NCBI GenBank assembly: GCA_963779645.1 | Contig: CAVZYX010000015.1 | Coordinates: forward strand, 434,001 to 498,000 | DNA: 64,000 nucleotides | Source of the DNA: CALMBW01 sp963779645 | GTDB lineage: Bacteria; Actinomycetota; CADDZG01; WHSQ01 | Direction: 5' to 3' | Shown here: piece by piece, positions 46,200 to 55,464 of the stretch | How the letters are laid out: each line of letters opens with the position of its first letter | How positions within the stretch are numbered: the stretch's first letter is position 1 | Notes under the pieces: model-generated | The model's database searches: none | Told to the model about the DNA's origin: nothing | What the model saw: only the letters and a program-made list of their open reading frames with translations | Translations under genes and position numbers: made by a program

Positions 46200-47829
46200 T
46201 TGAAGATCGTTCTCGCCGAAAAAGTCTCGCCCGCAACCCTCGCCGTCTTCCAGCAAGAACCCGGCTGGCAGATCGTCACCCCCGATCAGATTCAAGAACG
46301 GCCTCGCCGCCGAGCTCGCCGACGCCGACGCCCTCGTCGTCCGCTCCGCCGTCCAGGCCGACGCCAAACTGCTCGAGTCCGCCCCCAAACTCCGCGTCAT
46401 CGGCCGCGCCGGCGTAGGCGTCGACAACATCGATACCGACGCCGCCACCCACCGCGGCATCGTCGTCATGAACACCCCCGGCGCCAACGCCGTCGCCGTC
46501 GCCGAACTCACCCTCGGCCTCATGATCTCGCTGGCCCGCTCCATCCCGCGCGCCAACGCCACCATGCACGCCGGCAAGTGGGACAAGAAATCCCTGCAGG
46601 GCCACGAGCTCCGCGGCAAGACCCTCGGCATCGTCGGCCTCGGCCGCATCGGCCTCGAAGTCGCCCGCCGCGCCGCCAGCCTTCGGCATGGACCTCATCG
46701 GCTACGACCCCTTCGTCGCCCCCGTCATCGCCCGCGAAAACAACGTCACCCTCGTCCCCATCGACGAGATCTTCAAGTCCTCCGACTACCTGACCCTCCA
46801 CGTCGGCCTCACCACCCAGACCGAAGGCCTCATCAACGCCACCTCCATCGCGCATCATGAAGAAGGGCATCCGCATCATCAACTGCGCCCGCGGCGAGCT
46901 CATCGTCGAGCAGGCCCTCGCCGACGCCATCAAATCCGGCCACGTCGCCGGCGCCGCCCTCGACGTCTTCCATCAGGAGCCGCTCAAGGAGTCGCCCTTC
47001 TTCGACCTCGACAACGTCCTCCTCTCCCCCACATCGCCGGCGCGACCGACGAAGCCCAGGAGGCCATCGGCATCCAGCTCGCCATGCAGGTCCGCGACTA
47101 CCTCAAGCTCGGCGTCGTCCAGAACGCCGTCAATCTCCCCTCGCTCTCGCACGAGGAGTACATCGAGATCGCGCCCTACATCGAGATGGCCGAGCGCCTC
47201 GGCCACTTCCTCGCCCACGCCACGCCGGGCAATCTCGAAAACATTCAGATCACCTACACCGGCCGCATCGCCGCCGGCAAGACCGACCTCATCCGCAACG
47301 CTGCCATCGCCGGCATCTTCACGGCAGCAGACGGCGAGCAGCACCGCCAACCGCATCAACGCCGCCGCCATCGCAGCCGAGCGCGGCATCCGCATCCAGG
47401 AAGACAAGAAGGAGTTCACCACCGGCGGCGCAGGCTCCGTGCTCAAGCTCGTCCTCCACTCCTCCGACGGCGACGCCAGCGCCTCCGCCACCGTCCTCCA
47501 CGGCACCTCGCCCCGCCTCCTCAGCTACGACGGCATCGACATCGAAGCCCCGCTTCACGGCACCCTCGTCGCCATCCGCAACCACGACGTCCCCGGCGTC
47601 GTCGGCCGCATCGGCACCATCCTCGGCGAGCACGCCGTCAACATCGCCAACTTCGCGCTGGGCCGCGCACGACCTCCGAGCCAACGCCAGCGCGTCCCGC
47701 AGGGCCAGGCCCTCGCGGTCGTCCAGATCGACGTACCCAACGGCCGCATCGGCCACCGCCGCCATCGAAGCCCTGCGCAAGGTCGAAGCCATCGCCAGCG
47801 TTCGCCTCATCGAACTGGGCAAACTGTAA
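46200..47829 (+). CDS. serA: D-3-phosphoglycerate dehydrogenase, many frameshifts
   Basis: First enzyme of serine synthesis. The frame begins KIVLAEKVSPATLAVFQQEP at TTG 46200, with AGAGG upstream; ATG 46107 in the same frame would add 31 residues. Landmarks: RVIGRAGVGVDNIDTDAATH, MNTPGANAVAVAELTLGLMI, LGIVGLGRIGLEVARRAAS (NAD loop), MKKGIRIINCARGELIVEQA (catalytic Arg), and HVAGAALDVFHQEPLKESPF. The C-terminal part has the ASB domain (NLENIQITYTGRIAAGKTDL) and an ACT domain (LVAIRNHDVPGVVGRIGTIL), as in long SerA. At least seven one-base changes, mainly insertions, are needed. The end is VRLIELGKL. Confidence 0.88.
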
Positions 47830-47913
47830 CGCTCCCATGACCGGATGAGGACTGAAATCGCATCTTAGGCTTCATCCCGCATCCCATTAAGCAGGAAATA
47901 AAGAAAGAACAAC

Positions 47914-48364
47914 ATGCCGCTTTACGAATACGAATGCACCACCTGCCACAAGCACACCGAAAAGATCCAGAAGTTCTCCGACCCCGAGATCACCGTCTGC
48001 CCTCACTGCGGCGGCCATCTGGAGCGAGTCATCTCCGCTCCCGCCGATCAGCTTCAAAGGGGGCGGCTGGTACGCCGACGGCTACGGCAACGCCAAACCC
48101 AAGTCCTCGAGCGATGGCAACGGCTCAGGATCAAGCGCCGGCGAATCGAAGTCCGCAGATTCGAAATCCACCGATTCGAAATCTGGCGACTCCAAGTCCG
48201 GTGATTCCAAATCTGGTGATTCCAAGTCCAGCGATTCCAAAACTGATGCTTCCAAGTCGGGAACTTCCAAGTCAAGCACCGACTCCAGCTCCTCGGGCAG
48301 CAGTACTCCGGCGTCCGCCCCGGCAGCGCCTGCAGCAGCCGCCTCGTCGTCAGACAAGAAGTAG
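47914..48364 (+). CDS. FmdB-type zinc-ribbon protein with Ser/Lys/Asp repeat tail (one frameshift)
   Basis: The first part is MPLYEYECTTCHKHTEKIQK, FSDPEITVCPHCGGHLERVI, the FmdB/CxxC_CxxC regulatory zinc ribbon. After a shift near 48,050 the usual SFKGGGWYADGYGNAKPK follows, and then a long tail built on SKSxD repeats, ending SSSSGSSTPASAPAAPAAA. The stop is TAG 48362-48364. FmdB proteins are small zinc proteins linked to regulation, mostly without proven targets. The extended tail is unusual. It follows serA by about 85 bases. Confidence 0.85.
48146..48280 (+). repeat. Nine tandem 15-bp units inside fmdB
   Basis: Units of the form TCCAAGTCCGGTGAT run nine times in the reading frame and encode SKSAD, SKSTD, SKSGD (three times), SKSSD, SKTDA, SKSGT and SKSST. 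The later units diverge. The array is in frame, so unit gain or loss only changes tail length. Confidence 0.8.
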
Positions 48365-48389
48365 CCGCGCAGGCGCTCCAAGCTTCGGT

Positions 48390-48833
48390 TTATGGCAGCG
48401 GCTTCAGTTGAATTCCCCGAATCAGTTCGCTCGAGACCACTTCTGTGCTGTCCGCTCTCATCTTCAGCACCTCCGCTCTCTTCTCGGGCGTGCCATAGAC
48501 CTTCGCAATCACCGGTTCCGCTAGATCCGCCGACGTATCCAGTGTCGCCATATCTTTGAAGAAGACCACATACATCACGTCCCACTTCTCCGGCCCCTCG
48601 TAGTTGACTGAGGCGGCCATCGAGTACCCCGTGATGATGCCAGCTGCTTTTTCGGCCTCGAACACTTTAGGAGCATAGGCAAACGCTTGGTAGAACTCCT
48701 TCGTCTTCCCCGGCAGGATCCGGAGCTTCACAACCCGAGTCACGCCAACATGACTGTAATACTGTTGCGCCACTCCGCTAAGCGGAATAGCAGTGAGTAC
48801 CAAAGCGACGAAACAACGTGCGAACGCCTTCAT
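48390..48833 (-). CDS. Exported protein with possible dimeric alpha/beta-barrel fold
   Basis: The 147-residue protein has a leader (MKAFARCFVALVLTAIPLSG, VAQ) and a domain with VTRVVKLRILPGKTKEFYQA, FAYAPKVFEAEKAAGIITGY, GPEKWDVMYVVFFKDMATLD. The beta-alpha-beta run with a central VMYVVFFKD strand looks like a NIPSNAP/EthD-type barrel; this is inference. There is no recognised family. It is convergent with fmdB. Confidence 0.55.
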   Translation of the reverse strand: MKAFARCFVALVLTAIPLSGVAQQYYSHVGVTRVVKLRILPGKTKEFYQAFAYAPKVFEAEKAAGIITGYSMAASVNYEGPEKWDVMYVVFFKDMATLDTSADLAEPVIAKVYGTPEKRAEVLKMRADSTEVVSSELIRGIQLKPLP

Positions 48834-49164
48834 GGTCGTACCTCATAGATTTTTTTCGTGTGGGAGCCCGACCGAAAGCTTACACCCGTTTCCCAGAGCT
48901 GAATATCACCAAGTCACTTCGTGATTCGTTCCGGATCCCGAACAGACTCACCTCTTTCGGCCAAAGCAACGTCTGCGCTCAATTGAGGGCAACGCAATAT
49001 TGTCGACAGCCGCGCAAGATACCTCTACGCGCTCGAGCCAACTTCAGCTATCCTCGCTCTAATCCCTGTCATCGTTCCAACCGCAAGCACTCTGCCTTAG
49101 ACATCCGGCAACGCTTCAGCGCATCCGCAACTCCGTCCTGTCGCCAAAAGAAGGGTCAAGCACA
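48834..49164. other. Intergenic region with no gene seen
   Basis: About 330 bases separate the exported barrel-like protein and the permease gene, which are divergent. No coding pattern was found on either strand. It must hold both promoters; no clear -35/-10 pair could be named with confidence. Confidence 0.4.
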
Positions 49165-50553
49165 ATGGAGCAAACCGTCGCCGAATCCGAAGCCTATCTC
49201 GCTCCTGCTCCCGGTCTGCGCGCCAACATCCTCTCGCCAATGGAGACCCTCGCCCAATCCATCTCCACCATCGCTCCCACCACCACACCGACCATGACCA
49301 TCCCTCTGGTCTTCGTCCTCGCTGGCAACGGAACCTGGCTCGCCTACCTCTTCGCCACCGCTGCCATCCTCCTCATCGCCCTCTGCATCAGCCGCTTCGC
49401 CCGCCACACCTCCTGCTCGGGCTCGCTCTACACCTACGCAACCTCCTCGCTCCCCCCCGCCATCAGCGGCATCGCGGGCTGGGCGCTCCTGCTCGCCTAC
49501 ATCGCCACAGGAGCCTCAGTAACCGGAGGCTTCATCAACTACGCTAACGTCTTCCTCCTCTCGATCACCGGCAAGTCGGCCCCAACCTTCCTCCTCGCGA
49601 TCCTTTGCGTCGGCGTCTCAGCCTTCATCGCCTACCGCGACGTACAAGTCTCCGCCCGCCTCATGCTCTGGATCGAAGCCGTCTCCGTCGCGCTGATCGC
49701 CATCGTGCTCGCGCTCCTGCTATGGCATAACGGCCTCCACATCGACCACGCCCAACTCCGCCTCGAAGGCGTCACTCCCTCCGCAGTCCGCCTCGGCGTC
49801 GTCCTCGCACTCTTCAGCTTCGTCGGCTTCGAGAGCGCCACCACACTCGGAGCCGAAGCCTCCAACCCGCTCCGCACCATCCCCCGCGCCGTCATCCAGA
49901 GCGCCGTCTTCACCGGCCTCTTCTTCATCCTCTGCGCCTACCTCGAAACCCTCGGCATGCACACCGCACACCAAAACCTCGGCGAGTCAGTCGCCCCGAT
50001 GCGTGTCCTCGCTAGCCTCGCTGGCGTCAGCCCCCTTGGCCCCTTCATCGACTTCGGCGCTCTCGTCAGCATGTTCGCCTGCACCCTCGCCTGCATCACC
50101 GCAGCCGCGCGCGTCCTCATGCGCATGGGCCACAACGGCCTTGTCCATCGCCGGATGTCCATGGCCCACCGCAAGAACGCCACCCCAGGCTCAGCGGTCC
50201 TTGTCTCCGGTATCCTCACTGCACTGCCCGTAACAGTCCTCGCCCTGCGCGGCGTAGCCGGCACTGACATCTATGGTTGGATGGGCTCCCTCGCGGTCTA
50301 CGGCTTCCTCACCACCTACGGTCTCGCCGCCATCGCGCTGCCCCTCTACCTCAAGCGCAACCACCGCCTCACCAGCACTTCGCTCATACTATCCGCCGCT
50401 ACAGCACTCGCGATCATGCTAGCGCTGGCTGGAACCCTTTACCCCGTGCCCGAGCGTCCTTACAACTGGCTACCCTACGTCTACCTCGCGTACATCCTTG
50501 CCGGCATAGCGTGGTTTGCCCTCACCCCGCCTCGGCACCCCACTGCAATCTAA
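49165..50553 (+). CDS. APC-superfamily amino acid/amine permease
   Basis: The 462-residue protein has about 12 membrane segments. Typical APC elements are IPLVFVLAGNGTWLAYLFAT, FARHTSCSGSLYTYATSSLP, FALFSFVGFESATTLGAEAS-like VLALFSFVGFESATTLGAEA, NPLRTIPRAVIQSAVFTGLF. The loop RVLMRMGHNGLVHRRMSMAH and NATPGSAVLVSGIL match the part after segment 8. The substrate is unknown; the FESATTLGAEA block is of the glutamate/GABA- or YfnA-like groups. The start has no strong ribosome site. A half repeat follows the stop. Confidence 0.85.
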   Translation: MEQTVAESEAYLAPAPGLRANILSPMETLAQSISTIAPTTTPTMTIPLVFVLAGNGTWLAYLFATAAILLIALCISRFARHTSCSGSLYTYATSSLPPAISGIAGWALLLAYIATGASVTGGFINYANVFLLSITGKSAPTFLLAILCVGVSAFIAYRDVQVSARLMLWIEAVSVALIAIVLALLLWHNGLHIDHAQLRLEGVTPSAVRLGVVLALFSFVGFESATTLGAEASNPLRTIPRAVIQSAVFTGLFFILCAYLETLGMHTAHQNLGESVAPMRVLASLAGVSPLGPFIDFGALVSMFACTLACITAAARVLMRMGHNGLVHRRMSMAHRKNATPGSAVLVSGILTALPVTVLALRGVAGTDIYGWMGSLAVYGFLTTYGLAAIALPLYLKRNHRLTSTSLILSAATALAIMLALAGTLYPVPERPYNWLPYVYLAYILAGIAWFALTPPRHPTAI

Positions 50554-50560
50554 TCCCAAA

Positions 50561-50656
50561 CCGACCAGCGGAGGTCCTCGCCGGTCGCCGAACAAGAAAA
50601 CGTCCACAAATCACGAAGTGACCACCGTCCGCGCAGAAGGCCCGTCCAGCAGGACA
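50561..50656. repeat. Dispersed repeat, half copy E
   Basis: This copy keeps the right half: CCGACCAGCGGAGGTCC, then TCACGAAGTGACC and AAGGCCCGTCCAGCAGGAC. It sits between the permease and the convergent DUF2199 gene. Confidence 0.7.
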
Positions 50657-50667
50657 AGCAACTCGTT

Positions 50668-51201
50668 TCAGTCCGGATGCAGCATCCTAACCGCAATCTC
50701 TTCCACCCGCTCGATCGTGATCCCGTCCCTCTGCTCCGCCGCCAGAGGATGGTTTTGATCCACAACTATAAATTGCGGCCTCTGCCCTACCGGTTGGGTC
50801 TGCACGCTCACTTCAAGGTTGTACGTATCGCCGAAAACCGGCAATTGAGAATTCAACCAACCACGAAACGGCGGTTCCATCTCTCGTCCTTCAACCGTCC
50901 ACAGTTCATTAGTCCGCACAAAGTTTTTTGGACTCACTTCAGCCCAGATTCCCCAAAAAAACGGTTCGTCCAATCCGATCACAGGCACCAGAATACGGCC
51001 GCGGAGATAGAAATCTTTACCATCAACCACGCACTGATCAGGAGTAATGACCACTCGCTGATCTAACTCCTCCGCGGCAATCGCTCCCACTGCCAGTGGA
51101 GCCTTGACGCTATAACTCAACGGCAGAGCATGACGCTCCCCACAAACCCTGCATCCGAAATCACTCTTTGACTCAAGGACCATCTCTCCATCATTCCACA
51201 T
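50668..51201 (-). CDS. DUF2199 protein
   Basis: The 177-residue protein has DFGCRVCGERHALPLSYSVK near the start, a CxxCGxxH zinc-type knuckle typical of DUF2199. CVVDGKDFYLRGRILVPVIG and EPFFWGIWAEVSPKNFVRTN follow, with PPFRGWLNSQLPVFGDTYNL. The end HPLAAEQRDGITIERVEEIA is the family's last block. Function is unknown. It lies 42 bases ahead of no gene of clear relation; the deaminase gene is upstream on the same strand. Confidence 0.8.
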   Translation of the reverse strand: MWNDGEMVLESKSDFGCRVCGERHALPLSYSVKAPLAVGAIAAEELDQRVVITPDQCVVDGKDFYLRGRILVPVIGLDEPFFWGIWAEVSPKNFVRTNELWTVEGREMEPPFRGWLNSQLPVFGDTYNLEVSVQTQPVGQRPQFIVVDQNHPLAAEQRDGITIERVEEIAVRMLHPD

Positions 51202-51243
51202 CGGACAGCATCTTCACGCGAGAACAATCTTGCCGGCGAGCCT

Positions 51244-51699
51244 TCACTCCTCACCGATATCCTCGTTCCAAATTTCAGGCTTCTCCGCGATAAACGCGGT
51301 CAGCAAGTCTGAACACTCGTGAGAATCCAGATCTATCACCTTCACTCCAAGCTCCTTCAGCCACTCCACTCCGCCGGAAAAGTTCCTGCTCTCCCCTACC
51401 ACCAGAGTGCGAATCCCAAACTGCCGAATCAGCCCACTGCAATACCAGCAAGGAGCAAGCGTAGTCACCATCACTTTGTCCTTATAGGTCCGCTGTCGTC
51501 CTGCCCGGCGAAACGCATCCGTCTCTCCGTGCACCGACGGATCATCTTGCTGCACCCTTCGATTTCTTCCCGAAGCCAGCAGCTTACCGTCCCCATCAAA
51601 CAACGCCGCACCGATCGGAACACCACCCTCGTTCCTCCCGGTGCGGGCCTCCTCCAGCGCAACCTCCAGCATCGCGCCATACCTCTCGATTTCCTTCAT
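51244..51699 (-). CDS. Cytosine/nucleoside deaminase (CDA fold)
   Basis: The 151-residue protein has RTGRNEGGVPIGAALFDGDG, DDPSVHGETDAFRRAGRQRT with the catalytic HxE, and VMVTTLAPCWYCSGLIRQFG with the PCxxC zinc site. The TLAPCWYCSGLIRQF form resembles yeast-type cytosine deaminase more than TadA. It likely turns cytosine to uracil; other bases are possible. The gene is intact and follows the DUF6496 gene by two bases, so the two may be one unit. Confidence 0.85.
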   Translation of the reverse strand: MKEIERYGAMLEVALEEARTGRNEGGVPIGAALFDGDGKLLASGRNRRVQQDDPSVHGETDAFRRAGRQRTYKDKVMVTTLAPCWYCSGLIRQFGIRTLVVGESRNFSGGVEWLKELGVKVIDLDSHECSDLLTAFIAEKPEIWNEDIGEE

Positions 51700-51701
51700 C
51701 C

Positions 51702-51992
51702 CTACCCTTTCTTCGGCGGCGGCGGAACCTTCTTCCCTGCTTTCCGCGCCTCTGATAAACCAATCGCAATCGCCTGCTTTGGATTGGTCACCTTCTTCCC
51801 GCTCCGACCACTCTTCAACTTACCCTTCTTCATCTCGTGCATCTCAGTCTCAACGTTCTTACTGGCCGAAGGACTGTACTTCCGCGTCGAACTCTTCTTT
51901 GCACCTTTCTTTGCGGGAGCCTTCTTGGTAGCCGTCTTTTTCGATGCCGTCTTACTCGTCGACTTCTTTGCCGTTGCCTTCTTCGTAGTCAT
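51702..51992 (-). CDS. Lys/Ala-rich DUF6496 protein
   Basis: From ATG 51992, with GAGGAGG upstream, the 96-residue protein has a histone-H1-like N-terminus (MTTKKATAKKSTSKTASKKT, ATKKAPAKKGAKKSS) and a C-terminal KGKLKSGRSGKKVTNPKQAI, AIGLSEARKAGKKVPPPPKK that is the DUF6496 block. The basic tail suggests DNA or RNA binding; that is inference. The longer frame start at 52031 lacks a site. It precedes the deaminase by two bases. Confidence 0.85.
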   Translation of the reverse strand: MTTKKATAKKSTSKTASKKTATKKAPAKKGAKKSSTRKYSPSASKNVETEMHEMKKGKLKSGRSGKKVTNPKQAIAIGLSEARKAGKKVPPPPKKG

Positions 51993-52079
51993 AGAGTTCC
52001 TCCTCACACTAAGAGTGTCCTCAACCGTCACAACGTTGCATCACTAAACGACGCGCACCTCGAACGACACCATTCAGCC

Positions 52080-53633
52080 TCAGCCATTTCGCCTTCTTCG
52101 CCACACCACAATTCCCGCCAGCATCCCCAAAGCTGCCGCACCTATAACTCTTAAGGTCACCTTTCGAATCCACGATGGAGTCCTCTCCAGCGATCCATCC
52201 TGCCACGCCGCATGCACAAGCTTCAAGATCAGCGGCAAATCCAGGAATCGTAATCGAATCGAAATCAGTAGCGGGCAGAGATCCAAAGATCCTCGCAGGC
52301 TCCGGTGCGCCCGCCTTCCCGGTCCTTCGGAATAGCCTTGATCAGTTGCATTGATCTCAGCATCGCGAGGATCAGTCGAACAGTGCGCCATCCGCCGTGT
52401 TCGGAAACAGCGTATCGTTCCCCGTCATCTTCCTTTCAATCGCAGCAACACCGTCCTGGCAAACGCCCAGCGGATAGTACCCGCCAAACGGAAGATCGGG
52501 CCGCGCGCAGATGCTGATGCATGATACGCAATCGCCATCTTTCCCACCAGCCGTGTTACCTCCACTGCATCGGCGTCAGCGATACTCATGCGCATGACGC
52601 CCCAGCACCCAGGCCTGATCCTGCGTATCCATCGTGCGAAACTCCGCCTTGCCGTCGATGCCGAAGTACCAGCTCACATTCGCATTGCACCTTCGGCCCG
52701 CGAATCTCCCACTCGTATTCCGCATGGCTCACCGGAACCAGCAACGGACGCCTTGTCCCCGGAATCGCAATCTGCGAGTTCACCCAGAACGGCATCATCA
52801 CATCCTGCCCCTTGTAATGAAAATGGCCGAAGTTGGCGAAGTATCGCGCATCCGCTACCATCACCGTGTGTCCCGTGGCCATCAGCCATCGCATCAACTC
52901 TTCGCGGCGTACTTCAGCAGCCATCCCCTCCACTGTCAGCCGTCGCGGAGCAGACACCGCTCCAATCCATTCAGACTCAGGCGGTTCAACACATCAGCCA
53001 GCCGCTGACTCTCAGCATGCATCGGCGCGAGCGTCGGATTCGGCCCATCTCCCCGCACCACACCCGCGCCCAGCTCGCTCACCAATACCCTCCGTCGTGA
53101 ACCCCGGCAGATCTCGACGGCTCGTCCAGATTCACCGTCTCAGCCTTCTCCAGCGAGTAGGCACCCAGATCGACGATAGTGCTTTGACGTGTCCGTAGTT
53201 GCCGAACCTTCGTCGACTCCAACCTGCCGGTGTTCCAGGGTGCCGCTCTGCACGATCCGTTACACTCGTCCTCCTTCGCGACGACGCGACCGGCCACCTT
53301 TACGGTGGGATTGATCCCCTGCATCGTCCATCCCGGGAAACGATCCAGCCCCTGCCAATCTTTCCCCAGAATCAGCTCGCGCAGCCGCTTCATCAGCGCC
53401 GGCGTCATCAGCGCTGGCCCCTTCTTCCCGCCTTTATCCAGCTGCGCCAGCATCGCGTCCGTAAATCCCGGCGTAGCCGACAGCTCTCGCATCATCTGCG
53501 ACAGCAGCACCGTGTTCGGCGGCATCGGCTCCTCCGGCACCACGTAGGCGCGTCTGCTCCGGCACCCAAACAGAGCAAGCAGAATACTCACGCACACTCC
53601 GCGACGGACCACTTCCGGACAGAGACAACGCAT
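52080..53633 (-). CDS. Lipoprotein of unknown family with C-terminal membrane helix, heavily frameshifted
   Basis: From ATG 53633 a leader MRCLCPEVVRRGVCVSILLA, LFGCRS shows a lipobox. The chain continues MPPNTVLLSQMMRELSATPG, GKDWQGLDRFPGWTMQGINP, TIVDLGAYSLEKAETVNLDE, and in other frames TLAPMHAESQRLADVLNRLS, LMRWLMATGHTVMVADARYF, MPFWVNSQIAIPGTRRPLLV, DGKAEFRTMDTQDQAWVLGR, PFGGYYPLGVCQDGVAAIER. The last frame ends with VIGAAALGMLAGIVVWRRRR, a membrane helix, at 52080. At least five shifts are needed. The chain of fragments is coherent, but a split into two genes is possible. The family is not recognised. Confidence 0.5.
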
Positions 53634-53655
53634 CTTCGCATCCGCCCATTCAAGA

Positions 53656-55206
53656 CTACGGACCGCCGAGCACGGGGCAGCAATTCTGCAGGATGCCGAG
53701 AGGCCCCAACGCATCCAGCTTCTTCACCACCAACTCATTCAGCAGCGCAGGGTTCGCCTGTCCCTTCGACAGCTTCATCACCTGCCCCACAAAGAACGCA
53801 GCCACCGTCTTCTTCCCTCCGCGATACTGCTCCACCTGCTTCGGATTCGCCGCGATCACCTCGTCGATCATCGCCTCAATCGCGCCCGCATCCGAGATCT
53901 GCTGCGGCTTCTCCCGCTCATACACTGCAGGGAAATCCTCGTTCTTCTGCAAAGCACGTATCCAGCAACTGCTTCAGCATCTTGCTCGAAAGCTCGCCCG
54001 ACTCCGCCAGATCGGCGGCCATGACAACGCCCGCCATCGACACCGGCGACTGCTCCAGCTCCAGATCCCGCCAGCCGCAACCGCATCGTCAACTCGCTGG
54101 TCAGCAGCGCCGCCACGCGCTTCGGGCTCTTCGCCTTCTTCGCCGCAGCTTCGAACCTGTCCGCAAACTCACGTGTTGCCGTCAGCGTAGCCGCATCCTG
54201 CGCGCTGATCTCGTACTCGCGAATCATGCGCGTCGCGCCGAGCTTCGGGCAGCTCCGGCATCATCTTCAGGATCTCTGCCTGCCACTCCGCCCCCACCAC
54301 CAGCGGCGGCAGATCCGGCTCCGGAAAATACCGGTAGTCATGCGCCTGCTCCTTTGACTGCGCATCGAGTACGTCCGCCCCTCGCGCGCTATTCCACAGC
54401 CGCGACTCCTGCACCACGCGGCCGCCGTCTTCGATCACGCCGATCTGCCGCTCAATCTCGTACTCCACCGCCGCGCGAATGTAGCGAAAGCTGTTGACGT
54501 TCTTCACCTCAGCCTTCGTCCCGAACTCCTTCGCGCCCTTCAGCATCACGCTCACATTCGCGTCGCAGCGCAGCGAGCCCTTCTTCCATGTTGCAGTCGC
54601 TCACGCCGGTGTAGAGCAGGATCTCCTTCAGCTTCGTCAGGTATTCGAACACCTCATCCGCCGTGCGCAGATCCGGCTCGCTCACGATCTCCACCAGCGG
54701 CGTGCCGCAGCGGTTCAGATCGATGTACGTCTTCGGAAACCGAGTCCGCAAAACCATCATGAATGCTCTTGCCCGCATCCTCTTCCATATGCAGCCGAGT
54801 CACGCCGATTCGCTTGGTGATCGCCGCGCCGCTCGCATCGAACGCCGGAACCTCGATCCATCCGTGTTCGGCAATCGGCTTGTCGAACTGCGAGATCTGG
54901 TAGCCCTTCGGCGAGTCGGGATAAAAATAGTTCTTCCGCGAAAAGATGCTCGTCTCGCGAATCTCGCAGTTGATCGCCTTCGCCGCCAGCACCGCAAACT
55001 CCACCGCCCTGCGGTTCAGCACCGGCAGCGCTCCCGGCAGCCCGAGGCAGGTCGGGCAGATATGCGTGTTCGGCTCGCCGCCATACTTGTTCACGCAGCC
55101 GCAAAACGCCTTCGACTCCGTCAAGAAGCTGAACATGGACCTCCAGCCCGATCACAGGCTGGTACTTGGCAAGAATTTCGGGCGAAAGCGCAGTCGCGGT
55201 AGACAT
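53656..55206 (-). CDS. gatB: Asp/Glu-tRNA amidotransferase subunit B, many frameshifts
   Basis: GatB converts misacylated Glu-tRNA(Gln) or Asp-tRNA(Asn) to the amide form with GatA and GatC. Fragments in order: YQPVIGLEVHVQL; NTHICPTCLGLPGALPVLNR; SRKNYFYPDSPKGYQISQFD; TRLHMEEDAGKSIHD; YIDLNRCGTPLVEIVSEPDL; NVNSFRYIRAAVEYEIERQI; KEQAHDYRYFPEPDLPPLVV; then the YqeY-like tail VEQYRGGKKTVAAFFVGQVM. All regions of the 480-500 residue family are present, with at least five shifts. The start is taken as ATG 55206; ATG 55212 is possible. gatA and gatC are not in the window. Confidence 0.88.
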
Positions 55207-55230
55207 GGTCATCTCGATTCTACCAAGCAT

Positions 55231-55435
55231 GTCCTGCCGGACGAGCCCACTGCGCGTGAGGCGGTCACTTCATGACGGGTATACCGGTCTTGGCAGGATG
55301 ATAGGCATCGGGTCCCCGCTGGTCGGCAATCCTTCTTCCGACCAACGGGAGGACCAGCACAGTTCACTCGCCACAACAAGGTACACAAGTCACGAAGTGA
55401 CCGCCCCACGCGCAGTGGGCCCGTCTGGCAGGACA
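55231..55435. repeat. Palindromic dispersed repeat, full copy D
   Basis: This 205-bp copy has imperfect inverted arms of about 50 bases (GTCCTGCCGGACGAGCCCAC at left; reverse of the right end GTCCTGCCAGACGGGCCCAC). It has the inner pair CCGCTGGTCGG and CCGACCAACGGGAGGACC and the palindrome TCACGAAGTGA. It lies between the divergent gatB and hydrolase genes. Confidence 0.85.
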
Positions 55436-55464
55436 TCACCCTAAAACAAGCTACTATCGAAGCA

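Noticed and set aside
46200..47829. Idea that the inserted bases in serA and kbl always fall between codons, as if by design
   Set aside because: Reading whole codons up to a break always leaves the extra base between codons, so the pattern follows from the method and carries no information.
48146..48280. Short regular repeats that could be taken for a CRISPR array
   Set aside because: The 15-bp units are directly adjacent with no spacers and lie in frame within the fmdB gene.
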